Shown: in pieces, positions 50,860 to 60,399 of the stretch
Position numbering within the stretch: position 1 is the first letter of the stretch
Layout of the letters: each line of letters starts with the position of its first letter
Assembly: GCA_001513045.1 (NCBI GenBank)
Contig: LFSB01000024.1
Span: 1-64,000 of the forward strand
Direction: 5' to 3'
Source of the DNA: Clostridiales bacterium DTU089
Lineage (GTDB): Bacteria; Bacillota; Clostridia; Oscillospirales; Acutalibacteraceae
DNA: 64,000 nt
Position numbers and translations under genes: made by a program
The notes under the pieces: generated by a model
Told to the model about the DNA's origin: nothing
Database searches by the model: none
What the model saw: the letters and a program-made list of their open reading frames with translations, nothing else

Positions 50860-51969
50860 TTAAGCACTTAATGCTCGTACAGCTGTTGCTATATCAACTT
50901 GTGTATTGAGTGCCGAAATAAACATTTCGTTTTCTTCGATAAAAATACCATCAAGGCTATCCGAAGAACCATCAAAGTTTACATCTCCGGCAAAATACTG
51001 ATACTCATTATCATAAGCTGAGATGAACATTTCCCATTCTTGAAGGTAAATAGAATCAAGTGAATCAATACCACCGTCACCATTGACATCGCCGAAAATT
51101 ATAATAATGTATTCCTCGACAACATCGCCGTCTGCATCAAGAAGCTGAAGTGTTGCGCCCGTTGCTTCGGTTAAACTTTCACTGTTTGCAACAACATTAA
51201 CCGAACCGCCGTTGGTTGCTTCAAACACAGTATCAGCAGTTTCACCATCGTTGATTTCAATACCGTAAACATAACCTGCATAGGTACCGTCTGCTTTTGA
51301 AGCGTCAATAACTCCGCCCTTGCCGGCTGCGACTGCAAGCTCAGGAACTGAGGGAGCAGATGCGCCGAAGCTGAGGGAATCTGTGCCGTAAGCAGCTGTC
51401 TGGCCGTAAGCAAAGCCGTCGCCGAGAACGTTGATGTTGCCGGAAAGCGACCTTGTGACGTAAAGCTCACCATCAATGTTGGCGTCATTCTTGACATCCT
51501 TATTAATGGAAACCGTTGTAGCGCCTGTTGCCTTAACCGTAAAGGTTACATTGACAACAACTGCATTTGTAAGCGAAACTGCGGGAACAGCTGTGGAAAA
51601 TCCTGCGGTGTTGGGAACGATTGTGCCGCTGACTATTCCTGCTCCTCCCACGGAGCCGTTAATCGTAAAATGGGGGTTTGTGCCGTATGATGCGGGATAA
51701 CCTGCACCGACGGCTGCGCTTTTGTAGGTAAGCTTCGCAGTATCGTAATTAAGTGAGAAGCCTATCTGACCTACTGCATAATCGGTTGTAAGCGAAACCG
51801 CTACAACGATGTCTGTGCCGACTGCGGGAGCCGTGCCTGCCGCTGTTGAAGCAATTGACCAGGTAGTGGTCTTGCTTGTATCATCAGCCGCAAATACGGA
51901 CACAGAGAAGACACAAAGAATCATCGTCATTGCCAATACAAGACTTACAACTTTCTTGGTCTTTGACAT
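50860..51969 (-). CDS. Secreted protein with cohesin-like domain and C-terminal dockerin
   Basis: 369 residues. Signal peptide (VVSLVLAMTMILCVFSVSVFA). Cohesin-like domain about 35-190 (VGTDIVVAVSLTTDYAVGQI, FSLNYDTAKLTYKS). A linker domain follows, then a type I dockerin of two calcium repeats, GDVNGDGGIDSLDSIYLQE and GDVNFDGSSDSLDGIFIEE (about 295-350). A cohesin and a dockerin on one chain can build chains or link enzymes to a scaffold. GAAGGAGG precedes the ATG. The gap to the next gene is 36 bp. Confidence 0.82.
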   Translation of the reverse strand: MSKTKKVVSLVLAMTMILCVFSVSVFAADDTSKTTTWSIASTAAGTAPAVGTDIVVAVSLTTDYAVGQIGFSLNYDTAKLTYKSAAVGAGYPASYGTNPHFTINGSVGGAGIVSGTIVPNTAGFSTAVPAVSLTNAVVVNVTFTVKATGATTVSINKDVKNDANIDGELYVTRSLSGNINVLGDGFAYGQTAAYGTDSLSFGASAPSVPELAVAAGKGGVIDASKADGTYAGYVYGIEINDGETADTVFEATNGGSVNVVANSESLTEATGATLQLLDADGDVVEEYIIIIFGDVNGDGGIDSLDSIYLQEWEMFISAYDNEYQYFAGDVNFDGSSDSLDGIFIEENEMFISALNTQVDIATAVRALSA

Positions 51970-52081
51970 TTGTTTGCCTCCTTCGTTTGGTTGTTTCTTT
52001 ATTCTCTTTCCACCTTAGGGACGGACGAAGTCAGCTTTGCCATACTATTATATATAAGCGCCGCGGAGCTTCCTCCCGCCG

Positions 52082-52110
52082 CCCGGGGCGGACTCAAGGT
52101 CCGTCCCGGG
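52082..52110. other. Strong GC-rich hairpin upstream of the cohesin-dockerin gene
   Basis: CCCGGGGCGGAC and GTCCGTCCCGGG form a 12-bp stem (one G-T) with a 5-nt loop, without a T run. It lies between the stop of the 1655-residue gene and the next start and may limit read-through or stabilise mRNA. Confidence 0.55.
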
Positions 52111-52170
52111 AAGCGTCCGAGAGATGAATTAAAGATTAACCCTTTGCGTACATCCGTACGCGTGGATGTT

Positions 52171-55100
52171 TTACGCAGTGAGACCGAGAGCTGCGTTCTC
52201 TATAGCCGTGAAGTCGTCAACACTAATATTCGTACCGCCTGTGTAACGAGCAGCCAGATTCTGCAAGCCGTAAAGGGTTGCATGGTTGTTGACTGCAAGC
52301 TCAACAGCAGCAGCATCGATAGCATCGACTTCACTATCGCCATTGACGTCGCCCTTGACGACTACGGTGTATGCGTTAAGGGGTACTCTCTGTCCGCCGA
52401 TGACGCCTGTAACTGTTACAACAGCACCGGTGCCCATATGCGAAGCGGTAGTTGTGATGTCGCCGTCGACTGCGTTTGCGGGAAGATTTACAGTAACCTG
52501 AGCCTTAACAATAGTAGTTGTGCTCACGGGAGCGACGGTAAGAAGGTTGACTGTAATTTCAGTGTTGTCTTCATCGACAATAATTGTAGCATCTTCTTCC
52601 TTCTGTACGGGTGCTGAGGGAAGAGGAGTGACATAAGCTGTAGCGAACTTCAGCTTTGAAAGCGCCAACATAAGAGCACTGGCTGCATTGTCAAGTCTGT
52701 CCTGACGATTGAGGGCATAAACCTTTCCTGCCTCTGCCTTGGCTCCGCCGAAGATTGTTGCATCGTTGCCGTCAGCATCCTCAACCGTGAGGCCGAGAGC
52801 CTTAACAACATTGCCCCACTCATCAGCAGTGGCGGTTCCGTCGATTGCTACATAGGTGCCGGGTGTTGCAACTTCAAGTGCAAGAGCCTGCTCTGCCATT
52901 GCGATTGCGTTGTTGATTTCGGTGTAATCCGCACCGTCGTTGGCAAGGATAAGCTCGTTGCGGGAAAGCTGAAGCTCATACTTAGCATCAAACACCTTGG
53001 AATTGCTTTCAGCTGCTGCAAGAGCTGCCTTAGCATTCGTAAGTGCGGTTGCGTACTTTGCCCAGCTCTTCGCTGTGTAGGTTTCGTTAACCGCAGACTC
53101 GCCGAGAGCTGCAATTGCGGAGTTGACCTCATGCTGGAGATAGGTCTTGACAGCGCCGTTCTCGTTGCCCTCACGGACAATAAGTCTTGCCGCCATGTTG
53201 GGAACGTTGTTTGCAATGTCGGCAACCTGAACGGAGGTGACATTTGCATATGCGTTCTTCGCGTTCTTGAGATTGGTCTGGTTGGCTTTTATCTGCTCCG
53301 CCGTCAGGTCTTCTCTTGTTGCAAGAACAAAGCTCTTGTAGGGGGAGTTTGCGTCGGTGAGAAGCTTGTTAACGTCGTAGTAGCTGTAGCCTGTGCCGGG
53401 GATGGAGTAAATATCGGCAGTTTTGGAGGCTGCATCCTTCTTGTTGATGACATCGTTTGCACGGTTTGCATACTCGGTGTAACGATCCCATCTGTAAAGC
53501 ATGTAGTCCTTATAGCTGTTGAGGGATTCCTCAGCCTGCTCCTTCGCTGCCTTCAGAGCGTCGACAGCGGCATCAACATTGTCGCCGCCGAGATCCTCTG
53601 CGGATTTCTTGAAGCAGTCGAGGATTGTTGCTGCGTCTCTGAGAGCGTCCTCATAGGCTTCATAGCCGCTGAATACAGAAGAAGTATCCCAATCCTGATA
53701 AGCGACATTGTATGCCGCTTTGTAAGCCGCATCATAGTTTGCCCATGCAGCTGCACCGTTTACGGTTACATCCTCATGCTCAACGCCCGCGGCGTCGGTG
53801 TAGTTTATAACCATATCATCGGTGTAGTAATCGGAAGCTATGCGAGCCGCGTTTCTGACATCACCGACCGTGTCCTGAAGCTCAACAAACGCTTTTGAGT
53901 CATAAAGATAAATAACCAAATAGGCCGTACCTGTAGCAAAGTTACCGCTCTGTTTAGTGGTGGTATACGGAAGTCCTACACTATAAGAGCCTTCGTATCT
54001 GCCGGGAACGAGTTTGTCGGCAGTAACACCTGTTGAAGTAAACACTACATGACCATTGGATTCGTCACCTCTTCCGAGAGTGACACTGGGATTGGCTGCA
54101 CCAATTCCGAGAGTTGCAAGTGAACCGAGGCTATAAGTAAACGTAATCGAAACGTCGCCCTTGTTGTTGTCGTTAAGCAACCACAAATTGTATCTGTTGA
54201 AATCTGCCGTGGTTGTTTCAACTGCATTGGCAATTGAGCCAACAGCATCGCCGGAAATATCTATGAAAGCGATGTTGGATCTGCTAGTTGTTCCAATCTG
54301 CTTTTTCGCAGCAGTTGAATTTGTATAATCAGCTTTCTTGCCCTCATTACCATTGGTAACATAAACGTCACGTGTTGCGGTGAAGTTCTTGCCGCCGAGC
54401 TTTATGCCGTCTTCGGCGTTGATGTGATAGGTGACGGTTACCTGAACCATGGTGTCAGCCGTGAGCGAGGAGTTTAGCCTGAAGGGCTGATTCTCGCTGA
54501 GGGTGTAGGTTCCGGTGTAGGCGCCGTCGCGCTCAACAACCGTTACAGCACCGTTATTGGTGGTTATGGAGTCGACAACGAGGCTGTACTGATTATCCTG
54601 ACCGCCCGCGTATTTTCTCCAGACACCGTTGATGTTGTTTCTGATGGAGCACTCGCCGTTCTGGCCTGCCACGAATTTGGGGCAGATGTTGATGTCGGGT
54701 GCTTCAAAGTTCTGCTCTGTGCCCCAGCCCTCGACAAACGCCGCGACGATGGGAAGCACGGGAGTGAGAATGGCGACCTTTCTTGTGTTAAGGCCGTGGA
54801 TAAGAGAACCGACGAGAAGCTTGAGGTTCGCCTTGCTTGTAAGAGCTGTAAGAGTGTCAACCTTGGCAATTCTGCCGGCACCGAGGAGAAGGTTGAGAAT
54901 GTCTATTACAAGGTGAACAACAGTTGTGTCGAGAGGCGCCGAGAGAAGAAGGTTACCCGTCTGATTCTGTCTGCCGAAGAGCGAAAGAAGCTCGTTGAGG
55001 TCGACATTGTGAAGCAGGCTCTTAAGCTTGTTGAAGAGGACCTGCATATCAAGCGGATATTCCGTGCCGGCGTTTGAGCCGGAGCAGTTGGAGACAAGGC

Positions 55101-57138
55101 CGAGAGGAAGAATGGTGTTGAGCGCCTTGGTGAGCTTGTTCAAGCCCTGTGCTGCACCGTCGCCTCTGACTGCGCCGAGAGTGTTGGGATCAAGACCTGC
55201 GAGCGGGCAGTTTGCGCCCGAGCCGACATAGAGGATTGCCCAGTCGACTATTTCATCGAGGAACTGCTCCCAGCCCCAGCCTGCTGCCTTATACTCGGCA
55301 ACCTTTGCGGAGTCGAGATTGATGTTGGTGATGTTGTCAAGATAGATAACCGCCATGTCAATCGCCATGTTGAGGACGATGTTGAACCAATACTCGGAAT
55401 CCTGACCGGTTATTATCTTGCGCTGTGCCGCATCGAGCGTGCCTGCCTGGAAGATCTGAGCGTCGTAGTTGACAACGGGAGTTACATCACTGATGAACTC
55501 GCGGAGAACGATGGCGCCAATCTGCTCGATTATGTTAGCTGCTTCGAGATTGTCGGGGAGAATAAGCTGAGGCATGCCATCCTGAAGAAGCGGGATGCCG
55601 ATGAAGGCAAGCAGCTCTTTAAGGGTGTTCATTCCGGCTATCTCGGAATACTCAAGATCATAGAATTCGGAATCCTTGCTGAAGATCTCTTCGGGAGCGT
55701 ACTGAAGAACCCACTTCGCAACATTGATAAGGTTGGGAATAAGGTTCGTGTTGTCGCCGTCCGTCCACCATGCTTTGCCGGTAACAGCTGCTATGTCTGC
55801 CTTGATGGAATCAAGAATAGCTTCGTCAAGTATCGCATAAACAAGATGGTTGAGCTGACCGAAGATCGAGCCGTACTGGGCAAGACCTGCGTCAAAGTTA
55901 TAGGTGCTTTCGGTGAACAGATAGTCCCAGTTGACAAGGTCAAAGAACTTGTTGGCGTTCGCGGCGTTAGCCACGAAGTATCTGTCTACCTTATTCTTTA
56001 TTTCCTCACCTGTTGCTTCGTCGACAGTTGTCTCGGTGACATAGTCTCTGAAGTAATAGATTCCCGAAGCGGCATCCTTCCACATTGCTGCGTTGCAGAA
56101 ATAATTCTTAACGCCTGTGGTAGGCATACCGGTCTGGGTGGAAACGCGGGCGATTTCGGCTTCGTCGGTTATTCTGATGAAGTCTGCACCTGTTGCTTCC
56201 ATGATTATCTTCTTAACGTCATGGTTAAGAACCACGGTTGCAAACTCGTTGTAGGCTTCCTGAAGAATCGTGTCAACAAGACCGAGAATGGTCTTCGCGC
56301 CGGCGCCGGCTACTGTGAGGTCGGACTTCTGAAGGGAATAGCCTTCGGTGCCGATTTTGCCGAGGATAACGGAATCATTGTCCCAGATCTTATTGCCGTT
56401 TTCATCTCTCGTATACTCCTGAGGAGTTGTGAGAAGATTGTAGATGGCGTTGTTGATCATGTCCTCAAGGCTCATTGACTTGATGGATGCGTTGGTCTCT
56501 GTTTCCCACTCGTTGGGATAGGCATAGGAGCCCTGAAGGAGAAGGTCAAAGATAAGACCCTTGAGCAGCCCGGGAATGTCGCCGAGCTGGCCGATGAGCT
56601 CCATGTCCTTAAGATTGAAGCCAAGGTCAATACCTATGATTTTACCTGTCCAGAGAAGCTTGCCGACTGCAAGCTTAGCATCTGCAGCATCGCTCTTGTC
56701 CTGACCGATACCGTAAGCAACCTTCTCAAGGTGAAGGTTTGCATTGGTGTTGTCGGCAAGGAACTGAAGCAGTGCATAGATAACGTTAAGGTCGCCGCCG
56801 GATCTGCGGACGCCCTTAACTGCATTGGGCTTGATGTTCGCAACGTCGCCGCCGGCAACGTTCGCGAGGGTTCCGATGCCTTCGACGGTTTCAAGGGTGG
56901 TGTCGACACTCTTAATAACGAGACCGACAGCACCGATGTCGAGGTCGACATCTGCGAGAACAGGCTCGAGGAGATCAAGGATGATATCCGCTACCTGCTC
57001 GGGGGAAAGCACCGCGTTATCGATGGAGTCGTAATTGACTTCATTCTGAACGAGTGCCGCGTTAACACCAACGGAAAATACCGAGAACAGCATTATTACC
57101 GCGAGGAGAACGCTTACTAATCTTTTTGACTGTTTCAA
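52171..57138 (-). CDS. Very large secreted protein with FIVAR-like helices and C-terminal dockerin
   Basis: 1655 residues from a TTG at 57138 with GGAGG 10 nt upstream. Signal peptide (RLVSVLLAVIMLFSVFSVGVNA). Residues about 30-900 are a large, mostly helical domain I do not recognise. About 900-1150 is beta-rich (VQVTVTYHINAEDGIKLGGK). About 1150-1480 holds FIVAR-like helical repeats (YTAKSWAKYATALTNAKAAL). The last 60 residues are dockerin-like: KGDVNGDSEVDAIDAAAVE, with a second repeat NISVDDFTAIEN that has lost part of the calcium loop. Codon use and length suggest an abundant surface protein. Its cargo function is unknown. Confidence 0.75.
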   Translation of the reverse strand: MKQSKRLVSVLLAVIMLFSVFSVGVNAALVQNEVNYDSIDNAVLSPEQVADIILDLLEPVLADVDLDIGAVGLVIKSVDTTLETVEGIGTLANVAGGDVANIKPNAVKGVRRSGGDLNVIYALLQFLADNTNANLHLEKVAYGIGQDKSDAADAKLAVGKLLWTGKIIGIDLGFNLKDMELIGQLGDIPGLLKGLIFDLLLQGSYAYPNEWETETNASIKSMSLEDMINNAIYNLLTTPQEYTRDENGNKIWDNDSVILGKIGTEGYSLQKSDLTVAGAGAKTILGLVDTILQEAYNEFATVVLNHDVKKIIMEATGADFIRITDEAEIARVSTQTGMPTTGVKNYFCNAAMWKDAASGIYYFRDYVTETTVDEATGEEIKNKVDRYFVANAANANKFFDLVNWDYLFTESTYNFDAGLAQYGSIFGQLNHLVYAILDEAILDSIKADIAAVTGKAWWTDGDNTNLIPNLINVAKWVLQYAPEEIFSKDSEFYDLEYSEIAGMNTLKELLAFIGIPLLQDGMPQLILPDNLEAANIIEQIGAIVLREFISDVTPVVNYDAQIFQAGTLDAAQRKIITGQDSEYWFNIVLNMAIDMAVIYLDNITNINLDSAKVAEYKAAGWGWEQFLDEIVDWAILYVGSGANCPLAGLDPNTLGAVRGDGAAQGLNKLTKALNTILPLGLVSNCSGSNAGTEYPLDMQVLFNKLKSLLHNVDLNELLSLFGRQNQTGNLLLSAPLDTTVVHLVIDILNLLLGAGRIAKVDTLTALTSKANLKLLVGSLIHGLNTRKVAILTPVLPIVAAFVEGWGTEQNFEAPDINICPKFVAGQNGECSIRNNINGVWRKYAGGQDNQYSLVVDSITTNNGAVTVVERDGAYTGTYTLSENQPFRLNSSLTADTMVQVTVTYHINAEDGIKLGGKNFTATRDVYVTNGNEGKKADYTNSTAAKKQIGTTSRSNIAFIDISGDAVGSIANAVETTTADFNRYNLWLLNDNNKGDVSITFTYSLGSLATLGIGAANPSVTLGRGDESNGHVVFTSTGVTADKLVPGRYEGSYSVGLPYTTTKQSGNFATGTAYLVIYLYDSKAFVELQDTVGDVRNAARIASDYYTDDMVINYTDAAGVEHEDVTVNGAAAWANYDAAYKAAYNVAYQDWDTSSVFSGYEAYEDALRDAATILDCFKKSAEDLGGDNVDAAVDALKAAKEQAEESLNSYKDYMLYRWDRYTEYANRANDVINKKDAASKTADIYSIPGTGYSYYDVNKLLTDANSPYKSFVLATREDLTAEQIKANQTNLKNAKNAYANVTSVQVADIANNVPNMAARLIVREGNENGAVKTYLQHEVNSAIAALGESAVNETYTAKSWAKYATALTNAKAALAAAESNSKVFDAKYELQLSRNELILANDGADYTEINNAIAMAEQALALEVATPGTYVAIDGTATADEWGNVVKALGLTVEDADGNDATIFGGAKAEAGKVYALNRQDRLDNAASALMLALSKLKFATAYVTPLPSAPVQKEEDATIIVDEDNTEITVNLLTVAPVSTTTIVKAQVTVNLPANAVDGDITTTASHMGTGAVVTVTGVIGGQRVPLNAYTVVVKGDVNGDSEVDAIDAAAVELAVNNHATLYGLQNLAARYTGGTNISVDDFTAIENAALGLTA

Positions 57139-57463
57139 AATATTTGCACCTCCATATTCTAGTACGCCAATACATAGAATTACGCGTGCGTCTTAAACTT
57201 CCCTCCGCCGCGCCAACGCACCTCACACGGCAGACTTAAAATTTTCAGACTTCGGCGTACCTCCTTTCAAGTACTCACCGCACCCGTTAACGAACGCGGC
57301 TGTTCATACTATTTAAATATTATGCATGTTAATACGGGCAGCGTGAATGATTACGAGATTGGGTCCGCCCGCACATTTTACCCGCAGCGGAGATGTGTGC
57401 TTTTGCTATGTTCCGCAGAAATGGGCACACTTCACCCACTACCCCAACCTTACGGTTACAACA

Positions 57464-57492
57464 ATAATATATGATATGCCCCTGATTGTCAA
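57464..57492 (-). promoter_or_regulatory. Sigma-A-type promoter of the 1655-residue secreted protein gene
   Basis: Minus strand TTGACA (57492-57487), 17 nt, TATTAT (57469-57464). The leader is about 320 nt, unusually long. Confidence 0.75.
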
Positions 57493-57559
57493 TAGGTTTT
57501 TGCAAAAAAATGCGTTTTCAGACGATATATTATAATAGTATAAGACTTCAGCGGGAGAA

Positions 57560-57599
57560 GCAGCTCGCTCTAAGCGAACAAGACGACCATGTTTTTGAG
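57560..57599 (-). repeat. Second dispersed repeat, partial reverse copy
   Basis: Reverse complement reads CTCAAAAACATGGTCGTC and GTTCGCTTAGAGCGAGC, matching 48321-48380. It directly precedes the reverse 155-bp repeat, the same pairing as at 48181-48446. Confidence 0.65.
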
Positions 57600-57628
57600 G
57601 AGAAGCGCACCGAAGCGCCGCAGTTAAA

Positions 57629-57784
57629 GGCTCCTTAGAAAAGGAGCTGTCCGCGAAGCGGACTGAGGATTGATGAGCAGATAAATTTTACCGTAAAGCC
57701 TAAAATTAACCAAACCCAAAAACCAATCAAGCAACAATCCTCCGTCAGTGCTTGCGCACTGCCACCTCCTTTGCCAAAGGAGGC
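57629..57784 (-). repeat. 155-bp palindromic repeat, full copy in reverse orientation
   Basis: 156 bp from GGCTCCTTAGAAAAGGAG to CTTTGCCAAAGGAGGC; matches 48475-48629 over its length. Confidence 0.88.
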
Positions 57785-58260
57785 TTTTGCTCGCCGTAAG
57801 CACTAAGAATTACAAGCTGAACTGCTACAAACTAATGGCTACGGGCTAACAGCTACGGGCTAACAGCTCTACATTGCTGCGCGCAGCACCCTAACTCCTG
57901 TTTTTCGACTTCTAAATCCCAAATCCAAAACCTCGCTCCACGCAGATGTTGGTCATTTTGACAAATGAACTGTGTAAAGTGGTTAAGCTTTACATAACCT
58001 GAATTAAAACGGGTATTTTTACTATAAGGAAATCCGTTGATATTAAAGGGGGTAATACCGATTTTTGTTCTTAGAGTTTAGCTAAAATTCAGCTTTGTAA
58101 AGCAAAGCAACTTTACAGTCTTGCTTTAAATTGATAAATTGTATTTTTCTGAAAACTCTTTTCTTTTAGGACGCTTTCACCACCCTTCGCCGACAAAACA
58201 CGATAAATTTAGTCAAAATGCAGAAAAAAAGTTTCGCATCGCTTTTTCGACAAATTTCTA

Positions 58261-58289
58261 TTGATTTCCATGGTTTTTGAGGATATAAT
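58261..58289 (+). promoter_or_regulatory. Sigma-A-type promoter of xpt and the nucleoside transporter genes
   Basis: TTGATT (58261-58266), 17 nt, TATAAT (58284-58289), only 29 nt before the xpt ATG, so there is no room for a purine riboswitch. Confidence 0.75.
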
Positions 58290-58318
58290 TAAAATGATTT
58301 TTCAAGAGTACGGGGTGA

Positions 58319-58897
58319 ATGACTTTGCAGCTTCTCGAGGAACGCATTGCGCGCGACGCTAAGATTCCGGGTCCGGACATACTTAAAGTTGACATGTTCC
58401 TCAATCATCAGATTGACACCGACCTGCTCTGGGAGATGGGTATGGAGTTCCATAAACTCTTTGCGTCCGAAAACATAACAAAAATTCTCACGGTTGAAGC
58501 CTCGGGTATTGCAATCGCCTGCTTTACGGCAAAATTTTTCCACTGCCCCGTTGTCTTCGCCAAAAAAGGAAACCACAGAAATGTCGGGGATAACGTATTT
58601 ACCGCCGATGTTTTTTCTTTTACAAAGGGCAGCACCTGCACCATTCAGGTGTCAAAGGATTATATCACATCCGCCGATACAGTTCTCATTATTGATGATT
58701 TTCTTGCCGACGGAAACGCTTCGCTCGGATTGAAAAGTATTATCGACCAGGCGGGCGCACGACTCGCAGGCATAGGCATAGCAATCGAAAAGGGCTTTCA
58801 GCCCGGAGGAAAAATGCTGCGCGACAGCGGCATCAATGTTCAGTCTTTGGCGATTATAGAGTCTATGGACGAAAACGGAATTGTTTTTGCTCACTGA
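58319..58897 (+). CDS. xpt: Xanthine phosphoribosyltransferase
   Basis: 192 residues, the standard length. ILTVEASGIAIACFTAKFF, VVFAKKGNHRN and the PRPP-binding motif VLIIDDFLADGNASLGL are those of Xpt. It converts xanthine and PRPP to XMP. GGGGTGA lies just before the ATG. It is followed by a BMP-type lipoprotein gene and ABC genes for nucleoside uptake, giving uptake plus salvage in one unit. Confidence 0.94.
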   Translation: MTLQLLEERIARDAKIPGPDILKVDMFLNHQIDTDLLWEMGMEFHKLFASENITKILTVEASGIAIACFTAKFFHCPVVFAKKGNHRNVGDNVFTADVFSFTKGSTCTIQVSKDYITSADTVLIIDDFLADGNASLGLKSIIDQAGARLAGIGIAIEKGFQPGGKMLRDSGINVQSLAIIESMDENGIVFAH

Positions 58898-58967
58898 GCG
58901 CGTATTCCGCTTTTGCCCGTGTACTCTGTATATCGTTAAGAATAAAAAATTACGGAGGAATGTAAAA

Positions 58968-60269
58968 ATGAGAAAACTTTCCAAGGTTCTCGCAATCGTC
59001 ATGGTTCTCTCCATGATCGCTGTTCTCTTCGCAGGTTGCGGCGACAAGAAGCCCTCGGACGACACCACCACGACGACGGCAGAAAACTATTCCGAGCTCG
59101 TTGCTCTCAAAAATGACGCGGAGATTCCGGCTGAGGTCACCTTTGATGATTTCAAAATCGGCTTTATCTTCCTGCATGATGAGAACTCCACTTATGACAA
59201 GAACTTTATGGACGCCGCCAAGGCTGCCCAGGCAAAGCTCGGTCTTAAGGATGAGCAGGTCATCTTCAAGGTAGGCATCGGCGAGGACGATACCTGCTAT
59301 CAGGCAGCCAAGGAGCTTGCAGAAGCGGGTTGCGATGTTGTTTTCGCAGACAGCTTCGGTCATGAGCCTTTCATGATTCAGGCAGCCAAGGAATTCTCAG
59401 ACGTTCAGTTCTGCCACGCTACCGGCACAAACGCTCTTACCGCCGGTGTTAAAAACTACCACAACGCATTCGCATCCATTTATGAAGGCCGCTATCTTGC
59501 CGGTATCGCAGCGGGCGTAAAGCTCAATGAGATGATTTCCACAGGCAAAATCACCGCTGATAAGGCAAAAATGGGTTATGTCGGCGCACATCCCTATGCT
59601 GAGGTTATTTCCGGTCTTACCTCCTTCTATCTCGGCGCAAAGTCGGTATGCCCCTCTGTTACAATGGATGTTAAGTATACCGGTTCATGGTTTGACATTG
59701 CCAAGGAAAAGGAAACCGCTAAGGCGCTTATCGCCTCCGGTTGCGTTCTTGTCAGCCAGCACGCCGACTCCGAAGGTGCTCCCAAGGCTTGTGAGGAAGC
59801 AGGAGTTCCCAACGTCGGCTACAACATCAGCACCATCAATCTCGGTCCGACAACCGCTCTTATCTCCTCAAAAATTTCGTGGGAGCCCTATTTTGAGCTT
59901 ATCATGAAGTGCGCAGCAGCCGGCAAAACCATTCCCACCGATTGGTGCGGAACCATTGCCACCGGCTCTGTACAGCTTACCGAGCTCAATGACGCAGCTT
60001 ATGCCGACAAGGGCGTTGCTGCCAAGGCCGCTATTGAGGCTGCTCAGGCAAAGCTCAAGGACGGCTCTCTCCATGTATTTGATATCTCCACCTTCACCGT
60101 AGGCGGCAAGGCTCTTGTTGAGGGCGCCCCCGCAGACGTTATCTACGATGAAAAATTCACCCCCGACACCAAGGCAGTCAAGGGCGGATACTTCCAGGAG
60201 TCAACCGCGAGAAGCGCACCCTACTTCTTCATGACAGTAGACGGAATCACCGGCGTTATCCCCGCGTAA
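58968..60269 (+). CDS. BMP-family nucleoside-binding lipoprotein
   Basis: 433 residues from the ATG at 58968 (GGAGG 9 nt upstream). Lipobox VLFAGC. FKIGFIFLHDENSTYDKNFM, AGCDVVFADSFGHEPF, YEGRYLAGIAAGVKL and MGYVGAHPYAEVISGLTSFY are BMP/Med motifs. The family binds purine nucleosides for YufN/BmpA-type ABC importers. The longer frame from 58881 overlaps xpt and is not used. Confidence 0.92.
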   Translation: MRKLSKVLAIVMVLSMIAVLFAGCGDKKPSDDTTTTTAENYSELVALKNDAEIPAEVTFDDFKIGFIFLHDENSTYDKNFMDAAKAAQAKLGLKDEQVIFKVGIGEDDTCYQAAKELAEAGCDVVFADSFGHEPFMIQAAKEFSDVQFCHATGTNALTAGVKNYHNAFASIYEGRYLAGIAAGVKLNEMISTGKITADKAKMGYVGAHPYAEVISGLTSFYLGAKSVCPSVTMDVKYTGSWFDIAKEKETAKALIASGCVLVSQHADSEGAPKACEEAGVPNVGYNISTINLGPTTALISSKISWEPYFELIMKCAAAGKTIPTDWCGTIATGSVQLTELNDAAYADKGVAAKAAIEAAQAKLKDGSLHVFDISTFTVGGKALVEGAPADVIYDEKFTPDTKAVKGGYFQESTARSAPYFFMTVDGITGVIPA

Positions 60270-60291
60270 ACAAACAATTTAAAGAGCTTGA

Positions 60292-60317
60292 GGGCGGAGC
60301 ACCTATCTGCTCCGCCC
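60292..60317 (+). other. Perfect 10-bp hairpin between the binding-protein and ATPase genes
   Basis: GGGCGGAGCA and TGCTCCGCCC with loop CCTATC, followed by GAAGTCTTTATTT. The poor T run suggests a partial terminator or 3'-end stabiliser that lets the binding protein be made in excess. Confidence 0.65.
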
Positions 60318-60399
60318 GAAGTCTTTATTTCGGATTTTAAAAATTTCTTCCGCTCCTCGCGCAGGACGTTTTTAAGAACCGAATTATGGAGGAATGCAA

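Larger units (their letters stand above)
57139..58260. other. Long intergenic region with repeats and a divergent promoter
   Basis: 1122 bp. 57139-57460: long leader of the 1655-residue gene. 57464-57492: its promoter. 57560-57599 and 57629-57784: two repeats in reverse orientation. 57839-57868: a tandem word (TACGGGCTAACAGC twice). 57900-58260: A+T-rich sequence with no gene or riboswitch that I recognise. Confidence 0.7.

Noticed and set aside
57300..57460. Cyclic-di-GMP or other known riboswitch in the long leader
   Set aside because: No conserved core of a known class could be recognised by eye.
57900..58318. Purine riboswitch upstream of xpt
   Set aside because: The promoter is only 29 nt from the ATG and no purine-riboswitch core (TATAA...CCTAC/GTCTCTAC) is visible.
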